A stretch of 64,000 bases of DNA from Eretmocerus hayati (Eukaryota; Arthropoda; Insecta; Hymenoptera; Aphelinidae): the NCBI GenBank assembly GCA_029851415.1, contig CM056742.1:93672748-93736747 (forward strand), read 5' to 3'. The notes beneath the pieces were generated by a model. That model saw only the letters and a list, made by a program, of their open reading frames with translations, had not been told where the DNA came from and searched no databases. Numbering within the stretch: position 1 is the first letter of the stretch; the number at the start of each line of letters is the position of its first letter. A program made the translations under genes and the position numbers. Below are positions 24,401-38,000 of the stretch, piece after piece.

Positions 24401-25598
24401 GTTTAAACTCCAAGCAAAAACCTCACCCGGCAACCTCAAATCATGTAATCACGTGGTAATGTCGGCAAACACTCCCCGCGTGGAAAAAAATCCCTGGGAA
24501 AATCATGGGAAAAATTCCCTGGGAAAACCATGGGAAACCCATGGCAAAATCCTGGCGAAAACTTGGCAAAATCATGGGATTTCGAACAGTAGGAATATTC
24601 AAATTAATTCTCCCCAAGGTTTCGCCAGGATTTTGTCAGGATTTCCCCATGAATTTGAAGATAATCCTTTGTATGGAAAAACATAGAATTTCACGTAGAG
24701 CAATGATCTCTTCATGTTTTGCCTGCTGATTTTGACACGGTTTCACCAGTGAATTACTGAATCTGCTATCAGATATTCTGCTCGCTCAGCCACATCCTTC
24801 GTGACCTTGATTATGAGACACTCACCTTGTCAGCGATTGCTCTACTGCTCGCCTCTTTCGTCTCATCACTCAGCAACGACGATTATTATCATCTCATTGT
24901 ATTGTCATTAGATAATTAATCGAGAAGCCGATAGCATATCATTTCATTTACAATCGGAATATATATTCTATAAGCTAATTGAGCTCACAATGCGTAAGAT
25001 ATAATCTGTTACAAACTGTTGAAAACCATCCACTCACGTACACATTCATTCAAATTATGTGTAGAGCATAACCATATGGCCTGATACATGTGCTAGCTCT
25101 GTTATAGTATTCAACGAGAAAGATATTCGGATGAGATCATCATTTCTGTATCCGTACATGTTATTTCTCATTTTCCCCACGCTATTCTTCGATCAAGCTG
25201 ACTGAATGAAAAAACCCAACGTTATCGCGGAATGGAGATGTGTCCTCTAGTTGCAAGGCTCATTCGTTCTCAATTGAATTGACAGGCTCCGAAATATACA
25301 TTTTGCTTTCATCTAAAATCTCCATGAAATAACAGACACATTGAAGACTTCGCAAATCGATTACGTCTAACCGATTCGTCATTCACACTTCATAAATGTA
25401 GGATTTAGAGGTGCCATACCTATCACGCAGGACGTTATCGACAATTTCGAGCTCTCTTCAAAGTGCAAAAAATTCTCCTTGGCATGAACATTTTTTAACG
25501 CAAGTGCAATCAGATGTTTCAATAAAGAATCGAATGCCTCCATACCTCGTTTCTCCGTTTTTTATGTATTTTCATTCCTCGAACAAGTTTTTTTTGTC
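24401..25598. other. Unassigned sequence with a short CCTGGGAAAA repeat
   Basis: No gene was recognised. At about 24490-24590 there are irregular copies of the motif tGGGAAAa/cCATGGG, a local low-complexity repeat. The rest is AT-rich. Confidence 0.5.
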
Positions 25599-25599
25599 T

Positions 25600-25645
25600 G
25601 GTGTATAGCTCAGAAGTGTATAGGCAACTGTCTCTTAACAGTCTA
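25600..25645 (+). other. tRNA-Lys-like fragment (possible SINE head or pseudo-tRNA)
   Basis: GGTGTATAGCTCAGAAG resembles a tRNA 5' half with an A-box-like TAGCTCAG. It is followed by ACTGTCTCTTAACAGT, a short stem around CTCTTAA, the loop expected for tRNA-Lys(CUU). No convincing T arm or acceptor 3' half follows, so an intact tRNA is not supported. Confidence 0.25.
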
Positions 25646-25938
25646 GCAAAATGCAACACATTTTTCCACGAATCAAGGGAGCAAGAAATTCGTGATCTTC
25701 GCTTTCAAGAAGAATCTTTTTGAAGGCACCTACAAGATACAACGATTCGTCTATTCTTGTAGTTTTCCAATGTCTCGTTGGAGATGTGACTTTTTGCAGA
25801 GAGAAAAAGCTCTACTCCCCTCAGTCAAAGTATCTTTCAGATTTGCAGTTTGCATCAACATAAGCAAAGATCTAAGAAAGACACAAACAAAGCTTCACTG
25901 CTGTTAGCTAGATCACCCAGTTTTCCGTTAATATCCTC

Positions 25939-26820
25939 TCATGGAAAGCACGAGTGGGTCCATGAAGGATCTAATTGTAGGACATCATCTGCAAGATGCA
26001 AGGAAGAATAAAGATTTGAAGTCGCGTGTCTTACGCCATACAAGTCTTGGAATTGTTTGACAAATGCGTTCAGGACTTTTCTCGCATTCTCTACACCTCT
26101 GAGAGATACTGAAGACTGATTCAGGAGGTATAAGCTTAAAGAAGGAGTTTCATATTTTTGTAATGAATAGGTTGCATTATGTTTTTCAATATGACTGGAC
26201 CAAAGTGAGAACACCAATTTTTTGATTCTGACATCTTCCAGTAGCTCAAATGCTTCTCAATTGACCGTGGGCGTCTTTGAATACTACATGGTGGTTTCAT
26301 ACTATCAAGACGAGCATCAATGAGTAGAATTTTATCCCTTAACGAGAAAATTTCTCCCGAGTAACTGACATCGAAAAATAATTGAGCAAGGTAAGTTGTG
26401 ACTCCACCGAAATGAGGATACATTGTGTTAATTCCAGTACTGCGAATAGGCTGATTAACGAATAAGTGTATCAATGCGAATAGGCTGATGAACGAATAAT
26501 CGATAGTCACTTGATACCAAATACAACTTCATTTCTTCTCATGGCTTGCAAGGCATGAGCTCTAGTCTCTTCGTCAGTCCTCAGTTTAGGACTTTTCTCG
26601 TATGGGTGTACCCAAGAGCCCTCGATTTTTAATCCTCTCAATAAGCACTTAATGCAGCCACATCTCCCGTTATACTAGTGCTGGCACAAAAAAGTGTCCT
26701 AGCCGGTGAATCTCCGGTCCTATTGGGCACTATCCTTCTGACCAACGAATTATCCTCGAGTCCTACATCTACACCATCGTATAATTCTTCACACTCATCT
26801 AAGATGGGAAGAAGGGACAA
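25939..26820 (-). pseudogene. CACTA/EnSpm-like transposase fragment
   Basis: Minus-strand reading in several frames gives a recognisable series: RTGDSPARTLFCAS (near 26725), then a Cys pair in GCIKCLLRG (near 26635) with WVHPYEKSPKLRTDEE, then IDARLDSMKPPCSIQRRPRSI (near 26310), and finally ARKVLNAFVKQFQDLYGV and LADDVLQLDPSWTHSCFP (26080-25940). This order fits the Tnp2-like and DUF4218-like parts of animal CACTA-type transposases, which cut and join element ends in the nucleus. The rest of the gene and the terminal repeats were not found. Frameshifts near 26650, 26500 and 26200 make it a fossil. Confidence 0.75.
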
Positions 26821-27489
26821 AGGACCCCGCTCCGAGAGATAGGATTTTGGGTTTAGGTAAATTTTGTCGGGGAAAAATATGTTGTAGAGCGAAAAATTCT
26901 GAACAAAAAGTTCAATGGGCTCGAAGACGGAAAATGGCTAGTTTTTTCAAGATTAATCAAATAAATACCGATAAATGGGAGGTTATGGGGTTATCTACAA
27001 CAACAATAAAAGCTTGTCTGCGGCGTTCGAATCTGGATAACTGGAGATGTACAATTTGAATTTGATGTAGCTCAAGTGCCTTTTTGTTGTAATAGAAATA
27101 TTTTATCTCAAACCTTCGACGATGCAAGCAAATTAACGCATGCGAAAGGAGTGATATGCGATTGACAGAGAAATCACAATGGCTCATATTCTTGAGGATT
27201 ACTTTTTATGTCAATCAGTGTAGCAGCTAACGTTGGAGCTGGGCCATAAGGCTGTGCTGATTCGATACAACGAATACATGATCTTGAGAGTTCTGATATG
27301 GTGCGGGAGCGGCTTTTTGACCAGCATCATCGCATCACGTGAGTCTCGCTCTTTGAATAGTTGATGAAGAGTGTCCGATAATGCATGGCTGCGATCGAGT
27401 CAAACGAAATTAATTCAAATCAATCTTGAATTGCGTGAGACTGGTGTCTGCCAAATATTTCGAGGATATGAAGATCGAATATTACCGTG
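26821..27489. other. Unassigned sequence
   Basis: No gene or clear repeat was recognised. The right part may contain strongly diverged units of the satellite that follows. Confidence 0.4.
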
Positions 27490-28114
27490 TTTCGAGATCA
27501 TATCGCGTAGGAGGCTGCGGAGTCGAGAGCATGCATCAAGATTGAGCTCGAAAAGTTGAGTGGAGGGTGTTTTTGAGGTATTTCGAGGTCGCTGAACAGG
27601 AAAATCACGTCACCCTGCCTTCAAATCGTATTGCGTGGGTGGTTGCGGGAGCGAAGGCGTATATTGATCGAGATCCGAGTTCGGGAGTCGAGTAGCGGTG
27701 TATATGGGTATTTTGGAGTCCCTAAGCACGAATTTAAGATTACCCAGCCTGCGAATTGTCTTGCGTGGGCGGCTGCGGTAGTGGAGGCGCGAATTGACCG
27801 AGATCGAACTTTGAGACTTAAGTAAGGGTGTTTCTGAGGAATTTTGGAGACACTGAGCACAAATTTGAGATCACCCAGCCTCCAAATCGTGTTCCGTAGG
27901 TAGCTACGAGGGTGGAGGCGTGAATAGGCCGAGATCGAATCTCGAGAGCTAAGTGGGAGGGAGGGGATGTATCTCGGATATTCGGAAGTAGCTGGGAACG
28001 TTTATGGGATTATCTAGCTTTCAAATCGTGGTGCGGGGGCGAAAGCGCGGATTGACCGAGATTGAAGTTTGCGAATTGAACAAATGTGTTCTTGGGGTAT
28101 TTTGGAGTCGCTAA

Positions 28115-28304
28115 GGGCCTCGGCGGGAAGTGCGTGATGCTCTTTTCTCCATTTTTTCTCCCATGTACAAGCATAGGCGCTGTAGTTGCTGTGACCGCCA
28201 CGGGCGCGCAATAGCGCTACTTCCACGGGGAAAGAAGCAAGCGCCTATGCTTATACCCTGGGAAAAAGTGGAGAAAAAACATCGCGCACTTTTTGTCCAG
28301 GCCC
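28115..28304. mobile_element. 190-bp PIF/Harbinger-like MITE
   Basis: Long imperfect terminal inverted repeats start GGGCCT and end AGGCCC and extend through an aagcataggcgct arm on each side of a short centre. TAA flanks both ends (28112-28114 and 28305-28307). A 3-bp TWA duplication with GG-starting ends is typical of PIF/Harbinger elements. It has no coding capacity and lies in the ~130-bp satellite. Confidence 0.75.
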
Positions 28305-28342
28305 TAAGCACGAATTTGAGATCACTCTACTTCCGAATCGTG

Positions 28343-28903
28343 CACTGTAAAAAATGTTGAATGAAATTCACCATCTAGCTTAGTAAAAATACAACTCTGG
28401 GAGTGGTGAGTTTCATCCCATTTCTTGTAACTTTACAAACGCTTGTAAATTTACCAGTCTCAGAGGGGGTAATAGTTGGACACCAGTCTCAGACTGGTAA
28501 AATTTTCTGTAAAATTCCCTCGCTCAGGCTTGTGAAATTCAGCTCAACCAAGCATGCGCGGATCTAAAGTTTGGTCTGCTGGGCCCACGCACAACTAACC
28601 TAAAAAGCTCCTCCGCGGTCGAGTGTTTATGTCTCGAGCGATGAGTTTTCGACTCGCACGGGTTTTTCACCCTTTTCAAAATTATCGTGGATTAAGATGC
28701 TTCATTCCAAGACTCCATTCCATTAGAAAAAGCCCCCGAGTAGCCCGTACGCTTCAGTTGAACAAGGTTTCTTCAGGTCTGAAATTTACCGTCAGCCGGT
28801 AAATGAAATTTACAAGCCACTTGTAAATTTACACGTCCCAGCGCGGTATCCAACTATTACCCTCTCTGAGACTTGTGATTTTACATACAAATTTTTTACA
28901 GTG
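28343..28903. mobile_element. 561-bp MITE with CACTGTAAAAAAT ends
   Basis: The ends are CACTGTAAAAAAT and ATTTTTTACAGTG. A subterminal block (gtctcagag, gggtaatagttgga) is also present in inverted orientation near both ends. TG flanks both sides (28341-28342, 28904-28905), and joining the flanks restores the satellite sequence. It has no ORF of note. A CACTA-related origin is possible from the terminal CACTG but is not proven. Confidence 0.75.
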
Positions 28904-28985
28904 TGTTGTATGGGCGGCTGCAAGAGCGAGGACGCATGTTGAACTAGATCAAGCTGAAAAAGTCTCGACGGGTCTGCGATATTGC

Positions 28986-29736
28986 GAAATCGCTGGACGC
29001 AAATCTCACATCAACCAACCTCGGAACCGCGTTGGGTGGCCGGCTGTGATGGTGTGTCCAATATATAGCTTCCTGATAATAATTATTGAGATAGAATCTG
29101 ACCATGAGTTGTAGGCCGAATTAGGGCATCAAAAACCATTCCACGAGCATACCCACAAGTGTCTTTATTGACCGCCGGGGTATCGAGCAATATTATACTG
29201 ATCGTAATTCCGATTCGATAGCGCTGTAATCAAAATTCTCGATGACGGAATGGACCACAAATTCTTTCGGACGTGAATCTAAGAGAGGGTGGTGACTGCC
29301 AGGAGATTCGACAGCTGGATCTCTATTCTGGCTAATTCTACAGGCAGAATCTCATCTCATCCTGCGAGAATCATGACTACCATACGACAACCATGAACAT
29401 AGCGTGATTTGATAGCAGCGGGATCGGGCGATGACTTTGCGAGTGTGATCTTAAAATCTCAGCTCTGTAATAAAAATAAATCTCGAGAAGCAGTCGATTT
29501 TCATAGATTGACGGGCGTAAATCTAGATCTCTATAATAGAAAGGAGGAGATTAAACAGGCCAAATGAGCGAGAGTGGTGAATAAATTACAAGGTCAAAGG
29601 TTTCGCGTCTACTGGGTGAATCTATATATACGGCGAGGCGACGGGCGGAGGGGGCGGCTGATCTCGAGCAGACGACGACACTGCTTTTTCAACTGCTTTT
29701 GCGGGCTGGGATCGCCCGGATCGACGTTTGACGGGA
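28986..29736. other. Unassigned sequence
   Basis: No gene, repeat or motif was recognised. Short ORFs are not supported. Confidence 0.4.
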
Positions 29737-30152
29737 TAACTTGGGGAAAATCTGCACTGAAACCCTCCACGAGGCCAACAGAGGTGTCCAAATCACTTGC
29801 AGACGTAAACCGGGTGGTAGAAACCAATGTGCATACACGAGATTATCGCGAAACTCCGGCCCCTTTCACGTGACTACCCTATTGAAAAAAAATCATGTAA
29901 TGCGCATGACATAAAATCGTGATGTCACGTTTTCTAAAAATCATGAGTAATAAACTTGTCAATTCGTGACATGAATCGGGGGGAGTAACATGACATCATG
30001 AAACCTTGTCATGAACATTTGTCATGAATTCTCGACACGATTTTCCGAATTTTCCGCTACCTGGGTCATCACCCGGTCTATGTCTGCAAGTGGTTGGAAC
30101 ACTCTGTTGGCCTCGTGGAAGGTTTCAGTGCAGATTTTCCCCAAGTGTTTTT
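29737..30152. repeat. Inverted duplication, ~90-bp arms and ~240-bp spacer
   Basis: 29737-29825 is repeated inverted at 30062-30152 (ggcctcgtgga, cagtgcagattttcccc). Both arms, read in the matching direction, encode VGLVEGFSADFPQV, so a former coding fragment may have been duplicated. The spacer holds many tcatgac/gtcatga words, themselves inverted. Confidence 0.75.
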
Positions 30153-31570
30153 ACTGGGACAGGTAAATTATTATATTAAGAGACACAAGGTGCCTATTCC
30201 CTCACGGAATCCCTATATCAGGGTTGCCAACATAAAATCGAATCAGTGTTGCCAACTTGACGGCACGAAAAGTCCCTGGACCAGGTCAAATGTCCCTAGA
30301 TTTTTCCGCGATGTATAGAACACGTGTTTGAGTGTCATTTACGTATTTTTGACGTATTTTTGAGTTTTTTATATGTATTTCCGATTTAGTTTATATGTAT
30401 TTATACGTTGATATTATATATTCGATTTGCTGCTAATTCTTGCCGTGAAGACGGTCGCTGATCGGTCTCACGGAGCCCTTTCGAACACTGCCCAAGCTTC
30501 CGAATCCGTTGGCGAAGGTTAGGAGCAATCGATTTTTATGTGTTTCGTTTATCTATTTTCGTATTAAGTGCATGCTGGGAGTCATTTTATGGCGTATTTC
30601 AGTGAAGCGTATTAGAAAATTCGAGACACCGCCATTTTCAACATCGAAGGTAGCCGAGTAACTTTTTACGGTTGACAAGGCCGCCTCACTTTCAGATGTG
30701 AATTAATTTTGGTGTTCGAGTTAGCTTTATTTAATGGTTTTCATTCTAATTTTTTGTTAGAGATAGATCGATCCGCATGAGTATTGGTTGATTTCGAATG
30801 AAATAAGTGATAGAGTGACGATGAAGTCGAATCGTACTGACAAAGTGATGGAATGTTAAAGATCGAGAGGTTGTTATTCCGTTGATTTTGAATATATGAT
30901 ACATACGAATGGATTTCAAATTTTTGAAACTTTTTCGAATGAATTCGAGGAATTTTTTATTTGACTTTGAAGATGATGATTTTCGTATTTCTACTCATAC
31001 CGAGTGTGAACCTACGTAATACTTTGGAGTTTTTAAATTTATTTCTATTTGGAGGAGAAATTAAACGTTCTTTTGAAATTCGAACTTATGAAAATATGAA
31101 AAGAGAAGCGGTTCACGTCTATCTCGCATGCTGATATTAGAGAACGTCATTTCATATGGGGGAGTGGTTGAGAGAATTCTTTTGATCAGTTTATGATCCA
31201 AGTGATTTTCATAAGATTTAGGGATAGATAATTGACATTGAGGAACGGTATCGTATAGAGTATTAGAAACGACTTTTGTAAATGAATCCAATATCACTTG
31301 CTTGATGCAATCGTGAGAGAAAAATCGAATTGATGCATTGTTATGGTTTTTGCTACGCGATCATCAAGATTAATTATTGGGAATTCATTCAACAGGGAAG
31401 TTCTTTGTTTTCATATTGAGCATTTACGTCGCAAGATTTGAATTTTTGAGAAGTCCCTGATTGGATGGAATGACCTCGATATTCATCATCCTCGTTTTGT
31501 GTTTATGATGTGAAATTGAGTTGAAACTGGGGAATGTTTTATGTTCAGAGTGAAAATGTAACTCTTTATC

Positions 31571-34090
31571 ACAGAGGTTGAAGGAGACATGATCCGATGA
31601 GACTGACCCGTCGATTTAGTTTACCAGTGTCGGGACCAGAGCGGCGCTCAGATTAGAGGAAATCCAGCAACATGCTTCCGAAGAGTGGCGTTAGTATTGT
31701 GTTGTTGTTTTACAATAGCTGGGCAACAGGGAGTCACACTCTGTCGCACTCGGGAATGAGAAACCCAACTCCCATATGAACCAAGGCATCATGTGCTGTT
31801 GCAACTCGTAAAAGTGTGGTGTGGTATTTTGGAGTGAGTATGACGAGGATGAGTTGAATATATTTCTCATCAGAAAAGCTTTGAATTGGATCCTGTTGAT
31901 AAAAATCACGTGAATGTATTTACTTTTTGATGAAATTGGGACAATGACTTTATTTTGTCAAGTGATAGTGGATTCATATTTATTTTCCCAAATGGTTCGT
32001 AATTTGATTCAATTTGAGCTGGAATCGGTTTTTAAAATTTCCCAATCTATTCAAAAATTCACTTATGCTTTTTCTGGAAATTTGTAGAAATCTAATGATG
32101 ATTAGAATATTTTCTGACTTGAGATTGAAAGAATGTTCAATTAAAGATTGTATGTTTACATTAGAGGGCGTCATTTTTATTGGGGAGTGGTTGAGAGAAT
32201 TCTCTGGACCAGTTTATGATTTAAGTAATTTTCATGAGATTTAGGGATAGATAATTGACATTGAGGAACGGTATCGTATAGAGTATTGAAAATGACTTTT
32301 ATAAATGAATCCAATATCACTCGCTTGATGCAATCGTGAGGGAAGAATTGAGTTAATGCATTGTGATGGTTTTTGCTACGCGGTCATTAAGATTAATTAT
32401 TGGGAATTCATTCATCAGGAAAATTCTTTGTTTTCATATTGAGCATTTACGTCGCAAGATTCGAATTTTTGAGGAGTCTTCGATTCGATGAAATGACTTC
32501 GATATCCATCATCCTCGATTTGTGTTTATGATGTGGAATTGAGCTGAAACTGGGGAGTGTTTTATGTTCAGAGTGAAATTGTAACTCTTTATCACAGAGG
32601 TTAAAGGAGACATGATCCGATGAGACTGACCCGTCGATTTGGTTGACCAGTGTCGGGACCAAAGCGGCGCTCAGATCAGAGGAAATCCAGCAACATGCTT
32701 CCGAAGAGTGGCGTTAGTATTGTGTTGTTGTTTTACAATAGCTGAGCAACAGGGAGTCACACTCTGTCGCACTCGGGAATGAGAAACCCAACTCCCATAT
32801 GAGCCAAGACATTATGTGCTGTTGCAACTCGTAAAAGTGTGGTGTGGTAGTTTTGAGTAAGTATGACGAGGATGAGTTGAACCGATATGTCATCAGCAAA
32901 GTTTTGAATTGGATCCTGTTAATGAAGGTTACTTGAATGCATTTACTCTTTGATGAAATTGGGACGATGATTTCATCTTGTTAAGTGATAGTGGATTCAT
33001 ATATGTTTCTCTTAATGATTTGAAATTGATTCAAGATGAGCTGGTATCAGTACTCAAAATTCTTCAATATATTAAAAAAGTCAGTTATGCTCTTTTTGAA
33101 AATTCGTATGAATTTCATAATGAATAGCATATGTTTTAACTCGAGATTGAAAGAATGTAGAATTGAAGATTGTACGAAAATATCGCTTAATGAGTTTTAC
33201 TTCTTTCGAATGCTTATTCTATAGTAAATGAATCGACACGGGGATGGTTGGGGCAATTTCCCCAACCATTTGATTTTATTTATCGAGTTTCAGGAGATTC
33301 AGATATTGATACAATCCATATTGAACATATTTACATATAGAGTATGGAACGTGATACTCTAAAGAAAAGTTTCATCATACATTATTACAATTATAGGCTT
33401 ACATCCTGATTACTTATAATAGAGGGAGTAATGATATACAATCGTATGGGAGGCGTATGTTGCCGTTCTGTTGATAAAATTGAGTCATCGTACAAATTGA
33501 ATGAGAATTGTCATAACAAAAGATTGAATATCGAGAAACGTATACGAGAGTCACTACATTGATCAATGATAATCCTCAATCATATTCGATAACAAACGAA
33601 TATATTAATGAAATTATGGATATTTGATATACGATTCTAGGAACGCACTAATTTTAACAATACCTTGATCTATATTCTTATAACGACTGGTGATATTTGC
33701 GGAAGATTTTATTGAAATGAACAGAAATATCGATTTATCATCTTTGTTGTGTGATATGGAGTGGAATTGAGTGTGAATCGGTCCGTGTATATCGTTTCAG
33801 TGTAAATGTAACTCTCCATTACAGAGGTTGAAGGAGACATGATCAGATGAGACTGACCCGTCGATTTGGTTTACCAGTGTCGGGACCAAAGCGGCGCTCA
33901 GATCAGAGGAAATCCAACAACATGTTTCCGAAGAGTGGTGTAAGTGTGTTTTGTTGTTTTTTTGGAAGAATACCCTACATTTACAGCAGCTTGGCAACAG
34001 GAGATTGTAGTATGTCGATCTCAGAGATGATAGTCTCGATCTCTATGTGAGCCATGGCATCATACAGTCCTGTTACAACTTGTAAATGTA
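31571..34090. repeat. Three ~1-1.2-kb sub-repeats with a conserved ~120-bp core
   Basis: Core copies at about 31571, 32593 and 33821 contain gatgagactgacccgtcg, gtgtcgggaccaaagcggcg and ggaaatccagcaacatgctt. Flanks are AT-rich and vary far more than the core. After the core, copies 1 and 2 continue with gagtcacactctgtcgcac, while copy 3 has agaataccctacatttacagc and a GTAAGT donor-like site. The minus strand is open through some cores, but one-base indels in sister copies argue against coding. Confidence 0.8.
33244..33269. repeat. Perfect 10-bp hairpin, copy 1
   Basis: ATGGTTGGGG (33244-33253) and CCCCAACCAT (33260-33269) enclose the 6-nt loop caattt. The matching hairpin in macro-unit 2 is at 42780-42805. 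Confidence 0.85.
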
Positions 34091-35059
34091 TTCGATTGCA
34101 CTTGGATATGTAAGAGATGTGTATTGTTGGGAATCATTTGTTGAGATGTGTGACGAAGATGATTTGATTTTTTTCGTAATTAAAATTAGCCTCAAATTAA
34201 ATTGTAAGATCAAGGATACATTTGTGAGATATCATGCATACCAATTTAGTAAAGAAGTAAAGGCTATTATGTGCTTGCGTTCTCTGAAAAACTAATCAAT
34301 CTAATGTTCTGACGAAGATTTCATAGGATCATGATATTCGAAAAATTTCCATAGAGCTATATCTAATTAAAATTCTATACATATTTTAGAATAAGGAGTG
34401 ACACGGGTTGATACATGAAACTCACATTTGATGTCCTCGGAAGTTGATTCGATTCCAGAGGTGTTATGGATTCCCTTGTTTTATGTGATTTTTGTCATTC
34501 TCTTGTGCTTGGATCCATGCCATCTTACTGTAGTTTTGATTTTGTTAATCTTTCTGGAACGGTTGTAACACGTTGAGTTGAAAACTTTTTGTAAATCCTC
34601 CACTGGGTGATTCTCACATTTGATATCTGGATGCCTGTGGGATGATAGACCTTGGTATGAAACTGAACTCCCCATTGGGGTCAATTTAATGGATGAGTTG
34701 TCAATTCGACTGAATTTTGTGATATTGCAAGATATCTCTATTGTGGAAAAACTTAATAATTGGAATCGGAGAGCCCGGAAATTCTGTCTTTGGAGGTAAC
34801 TCATCAGTTTCAATTGGGACTATGGAAATCTAATTCACTCCTCGATTTTATTTCGGAAAAAAATTGAATTTTTATTTATCATGTACATGATTTTATAAAA
34901 TTTCGGAAAAGGTTTGTATTTTGATGTTTGGTTCTATTATCAATTTTAGAGAACATGGGAAATAATGTTTTGATAGATATTACTCACCTTTCCATTATTG
35001 TGTAGTAGAGGTCAATGTTCATGATGGTATTTTATAAGTTCTTCTTATATATCTACATA

Positions 35060-38000
35060 GGATTTTCTTGGACTTGATTTCCTCTTTGGCGTACGAATGT
35101 TCGTGACCGTGTAAAGGGCCATACTGTGGGCTGCTGAGAGAGCGCGTATCACCAATTGTCTTTTATTTTCCTGTTGACATGTTGTTTGATCTTACTCGTC
35201 GCCTATGTGTGTCTGTGCAGGCAGCGAGGGGAGAACTGCGGCTCCGGGAGAGAGCACGTATGCTTATGCGTCTTTTCCACTGGAACTGATTAGAATAAAG
35301 GCAAATTCAGGAATTTTCTCAGAGTGGAAAATTTCGCAAATTTTTGGGAACATTTTCCGAAAAAAAAAACAATTTTTTATATTTTCGTTTTTTTAAAATC
35401 CCGTAAAAATTTCGAATTTCTATTTCTTTTATTTTCGTTTTCGAAGCCCTAACTATTCGAGGAAAAACGAGTAATTGAATTAATGATCGAATTACTCACC
35501 CTTCAGCCATTCTATAAATGTTGTGTGTCGACGATGATATTCTGCAAGCTCACCTCATTTTTCGTTGACTTTTCTTATGATTGCCCAACCGCATAGAGTA
35601 CGTGTGTTCGCGACGGGCTCCAGAGGATGACTGCGGGCCGTTGAGAGAGCGCGCATCACTCAGTATCCCCTCTCCTCTTCTGGTGTCATGACATGATCAG
35701 CGCGCGTCTGTGTCTGTGAAGGCGGGGAGGGGGAGAATGCGGCTTCTGTAGAGAGCGCGAATGCCTGAGCGTTTCTCTAACTGAAACTGATAAGAATTAA
35801 GGCAAGTTCAGCTTATGCCTCAGAGTGGGAAATTTTGGAAATTTTTGGGAAAATTTTTTGAAAAAAAGAAATAATTTTTTTTATTTTTGTTTTTTCAAAA
35901 TCCCGTAAAAATTTCGAATTTTTATTTTTCATATCTTTGTTTTCGAAGCTTCGGACAAAATCTTGAAATTTTTTCAGTATATCTTCAATCTATTTCAATC
36001 ACTGAAAATTCTTGACGTTTATGTTTTCATAACTCTAATGATTCAAGGAAAAACGAGTAATTAAATAAATGATAGAATTACTCACCCTTCAGACGTTCTA
36101 TAGATGTTGATGTCCACGATGATATTCTGCAAGCTCATTCCATTTTATTCGACTCTTCTTATGATTGCCCACCTTCATAGAGTACGTGTGATCGCGACGG
36201 GCTCCAGAGGATGACTGAGGGCCGTTGAGAGAGCGCGCATCATTAAGTATCCCCGCTCTTTTTCGGTGTGACGTTGTCGTTTCTCGATGCGTGTGTCTGT
36301 GAGGCTATTTAGGGGAAAACTGCGGCTTCGGTCGAGAGCGCTTATGTTTGAGCGTCTCTTCCACTGAAACTAATGAGAATGAACTCAAGCTCATGATGTG
36401 TCTCAGAGTGGAAAATTCCGAAAATTTTCGGGAAAATTTTTCGAAAAAAAATCGATTTTTTATACTTTTATTTTTTCAAAATCCCGTAAAAATTTCCAAT
36501 TTTTTATTCCTTATCTCTTCGTTTTCGAAGCCCCGGACAAAATCTTGGAATGTTTCCATTAAATCTTTAGTCTATTCAGATCATCAAAATTCTCGACGTT
36601 TACGATATTACAACTTTAACGATTTGAGGAAGAACGTGTATTTGATTAATGATGCAATTACTCACCTTCTAGACGTTCTATGAATGTTGATGTCCACGAT
36701 GGTATTCTGCAAGTGTATTCCATTTTATTCGACTCTTCTTATGATTGCCCCCCTTGATAGAGTACGTGTGATCGCGACGGGCTCTAGATGATGACTGAGG
36801 GCCGTTGAGACAGCGCGCATCATTAAGTATCCCCACTCTTTTTCGGTGTGACGTTGTCGCTTCTCGATGCGAGTGTGTCTGCGAGGGCAGCGAGGGGAAA
36901 ATTGCGGCTCCGATAAAGAGCGCGTATATCTGAGCGTCTCTTTCACTGAAACTGATGAGAATGAAAGCAAGTTCAGGAATTGTCTCATGGTGGGAAATTT
37001 CGGAAATTTTTGGGGAAAATTTTCAAAAAAAAATCAATTTTTTATATTTCTAATTTTTATATTTCATATCTTTGTGTTCAAAGCCCCGGACGAAATCTTG
37101 AAATTTCTTCATTGTATCTTTCATCTATTTAGATCATCAAAACTCTCGACGTTTATGTTCTCGTAACTCTAACGATTCAAGGAAAAACAAGTAATTGAAT
37201 AAATGATCGAATTACTCACCCCTCAGCCATTCTATAAATGTTGTGTGTCCACGATGATATTTTGCAAGTTCACCTCATTTTCCGTTGACTCTTCTTATGA
37301 TTGCCCAACCGCATAGAGTACGTGTGTTCGCGACGGGTTCCAGAGGATGACTGCGGGCCGTTGAAAGAGCGCGCATCATTCAGTATCCCCTTTCCCCTTC
37401 TGGTGTCATGACATGATCGGTACGCGTCTGTGTCTGTGAAGGCGGGGAGGGGGAGAATGCGGTTTTAGTAGAGAGCGCGAATGCCTGGGCGTTTCTCTAA
37501 CTGAAACTGATAAGAATCGAGGCAAGTTCAGAATGTGCCTCAGAGTGGGAGATTTTGGAAATTTTTGGGAAAATTTTTAAAAAAAAAAAAACAATTTCTT
37601 ATATTTTCGTTTTTTCAAAGTCCCGAAAAATTCTCGAATTTTCATTTTTTATATATTTGTTTTGTCGAAGCCCCGGAAAAAATTTTCAAATTTCATGTAT
37701 CATATATTCAAATAATCTGAACCACTGAATTTTTTGACGTTAACGTTTTCTGAATTTCAACAATTTTGGAAAAAGTGAATTTCAAAATTGAGGTTGAAAT
37801 GACTCACCTTCATGATGTCTTCTATGTATGTTGATCTCTTCGATGTCATCTTGCAAGCTGACTCTGTTCCGCGTAGACTTTTGTCATACCTGCTCGACTC
37901 CATAGAATACGCGTGTTTGCGCTGGGCACAAGAAGAAGACTGCGAACTGTTGAGAGAGCGCGCGATACTAAGTATCCCCTCTCCTCTTCTGGTGTCGTGA

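Larger units (their letters stand above)
27490..28985. repeat. ~130-bp diverged satellite, interrupted by two MITEs
   Basis: The phrase gaccgagatcgaa and variants recur at about 27663, 27797, 27927 and 28053, and each unit also has a gcgtgggcggctgcgg-like block and an aagatcaccc-like block. A further unit resumes at about 28905. The units differ a lot, so the array is old. Removing the two MITEs restores the repeat phase at both sites. Confidence 0.8.

Noticed and set aside
30230..30280. cagtgttgccaac as the end of a hAT element
   Set aside because: No matching inverted end or 8-bp duplication was found nearby.
31571..34000. Minus-strand ORFs through the ~1-kb repeat cores as a protein family
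   Set aside because: Sister copies in macro-unit 2 have a one-base loss that breaks the frame, and stops differ between copies.
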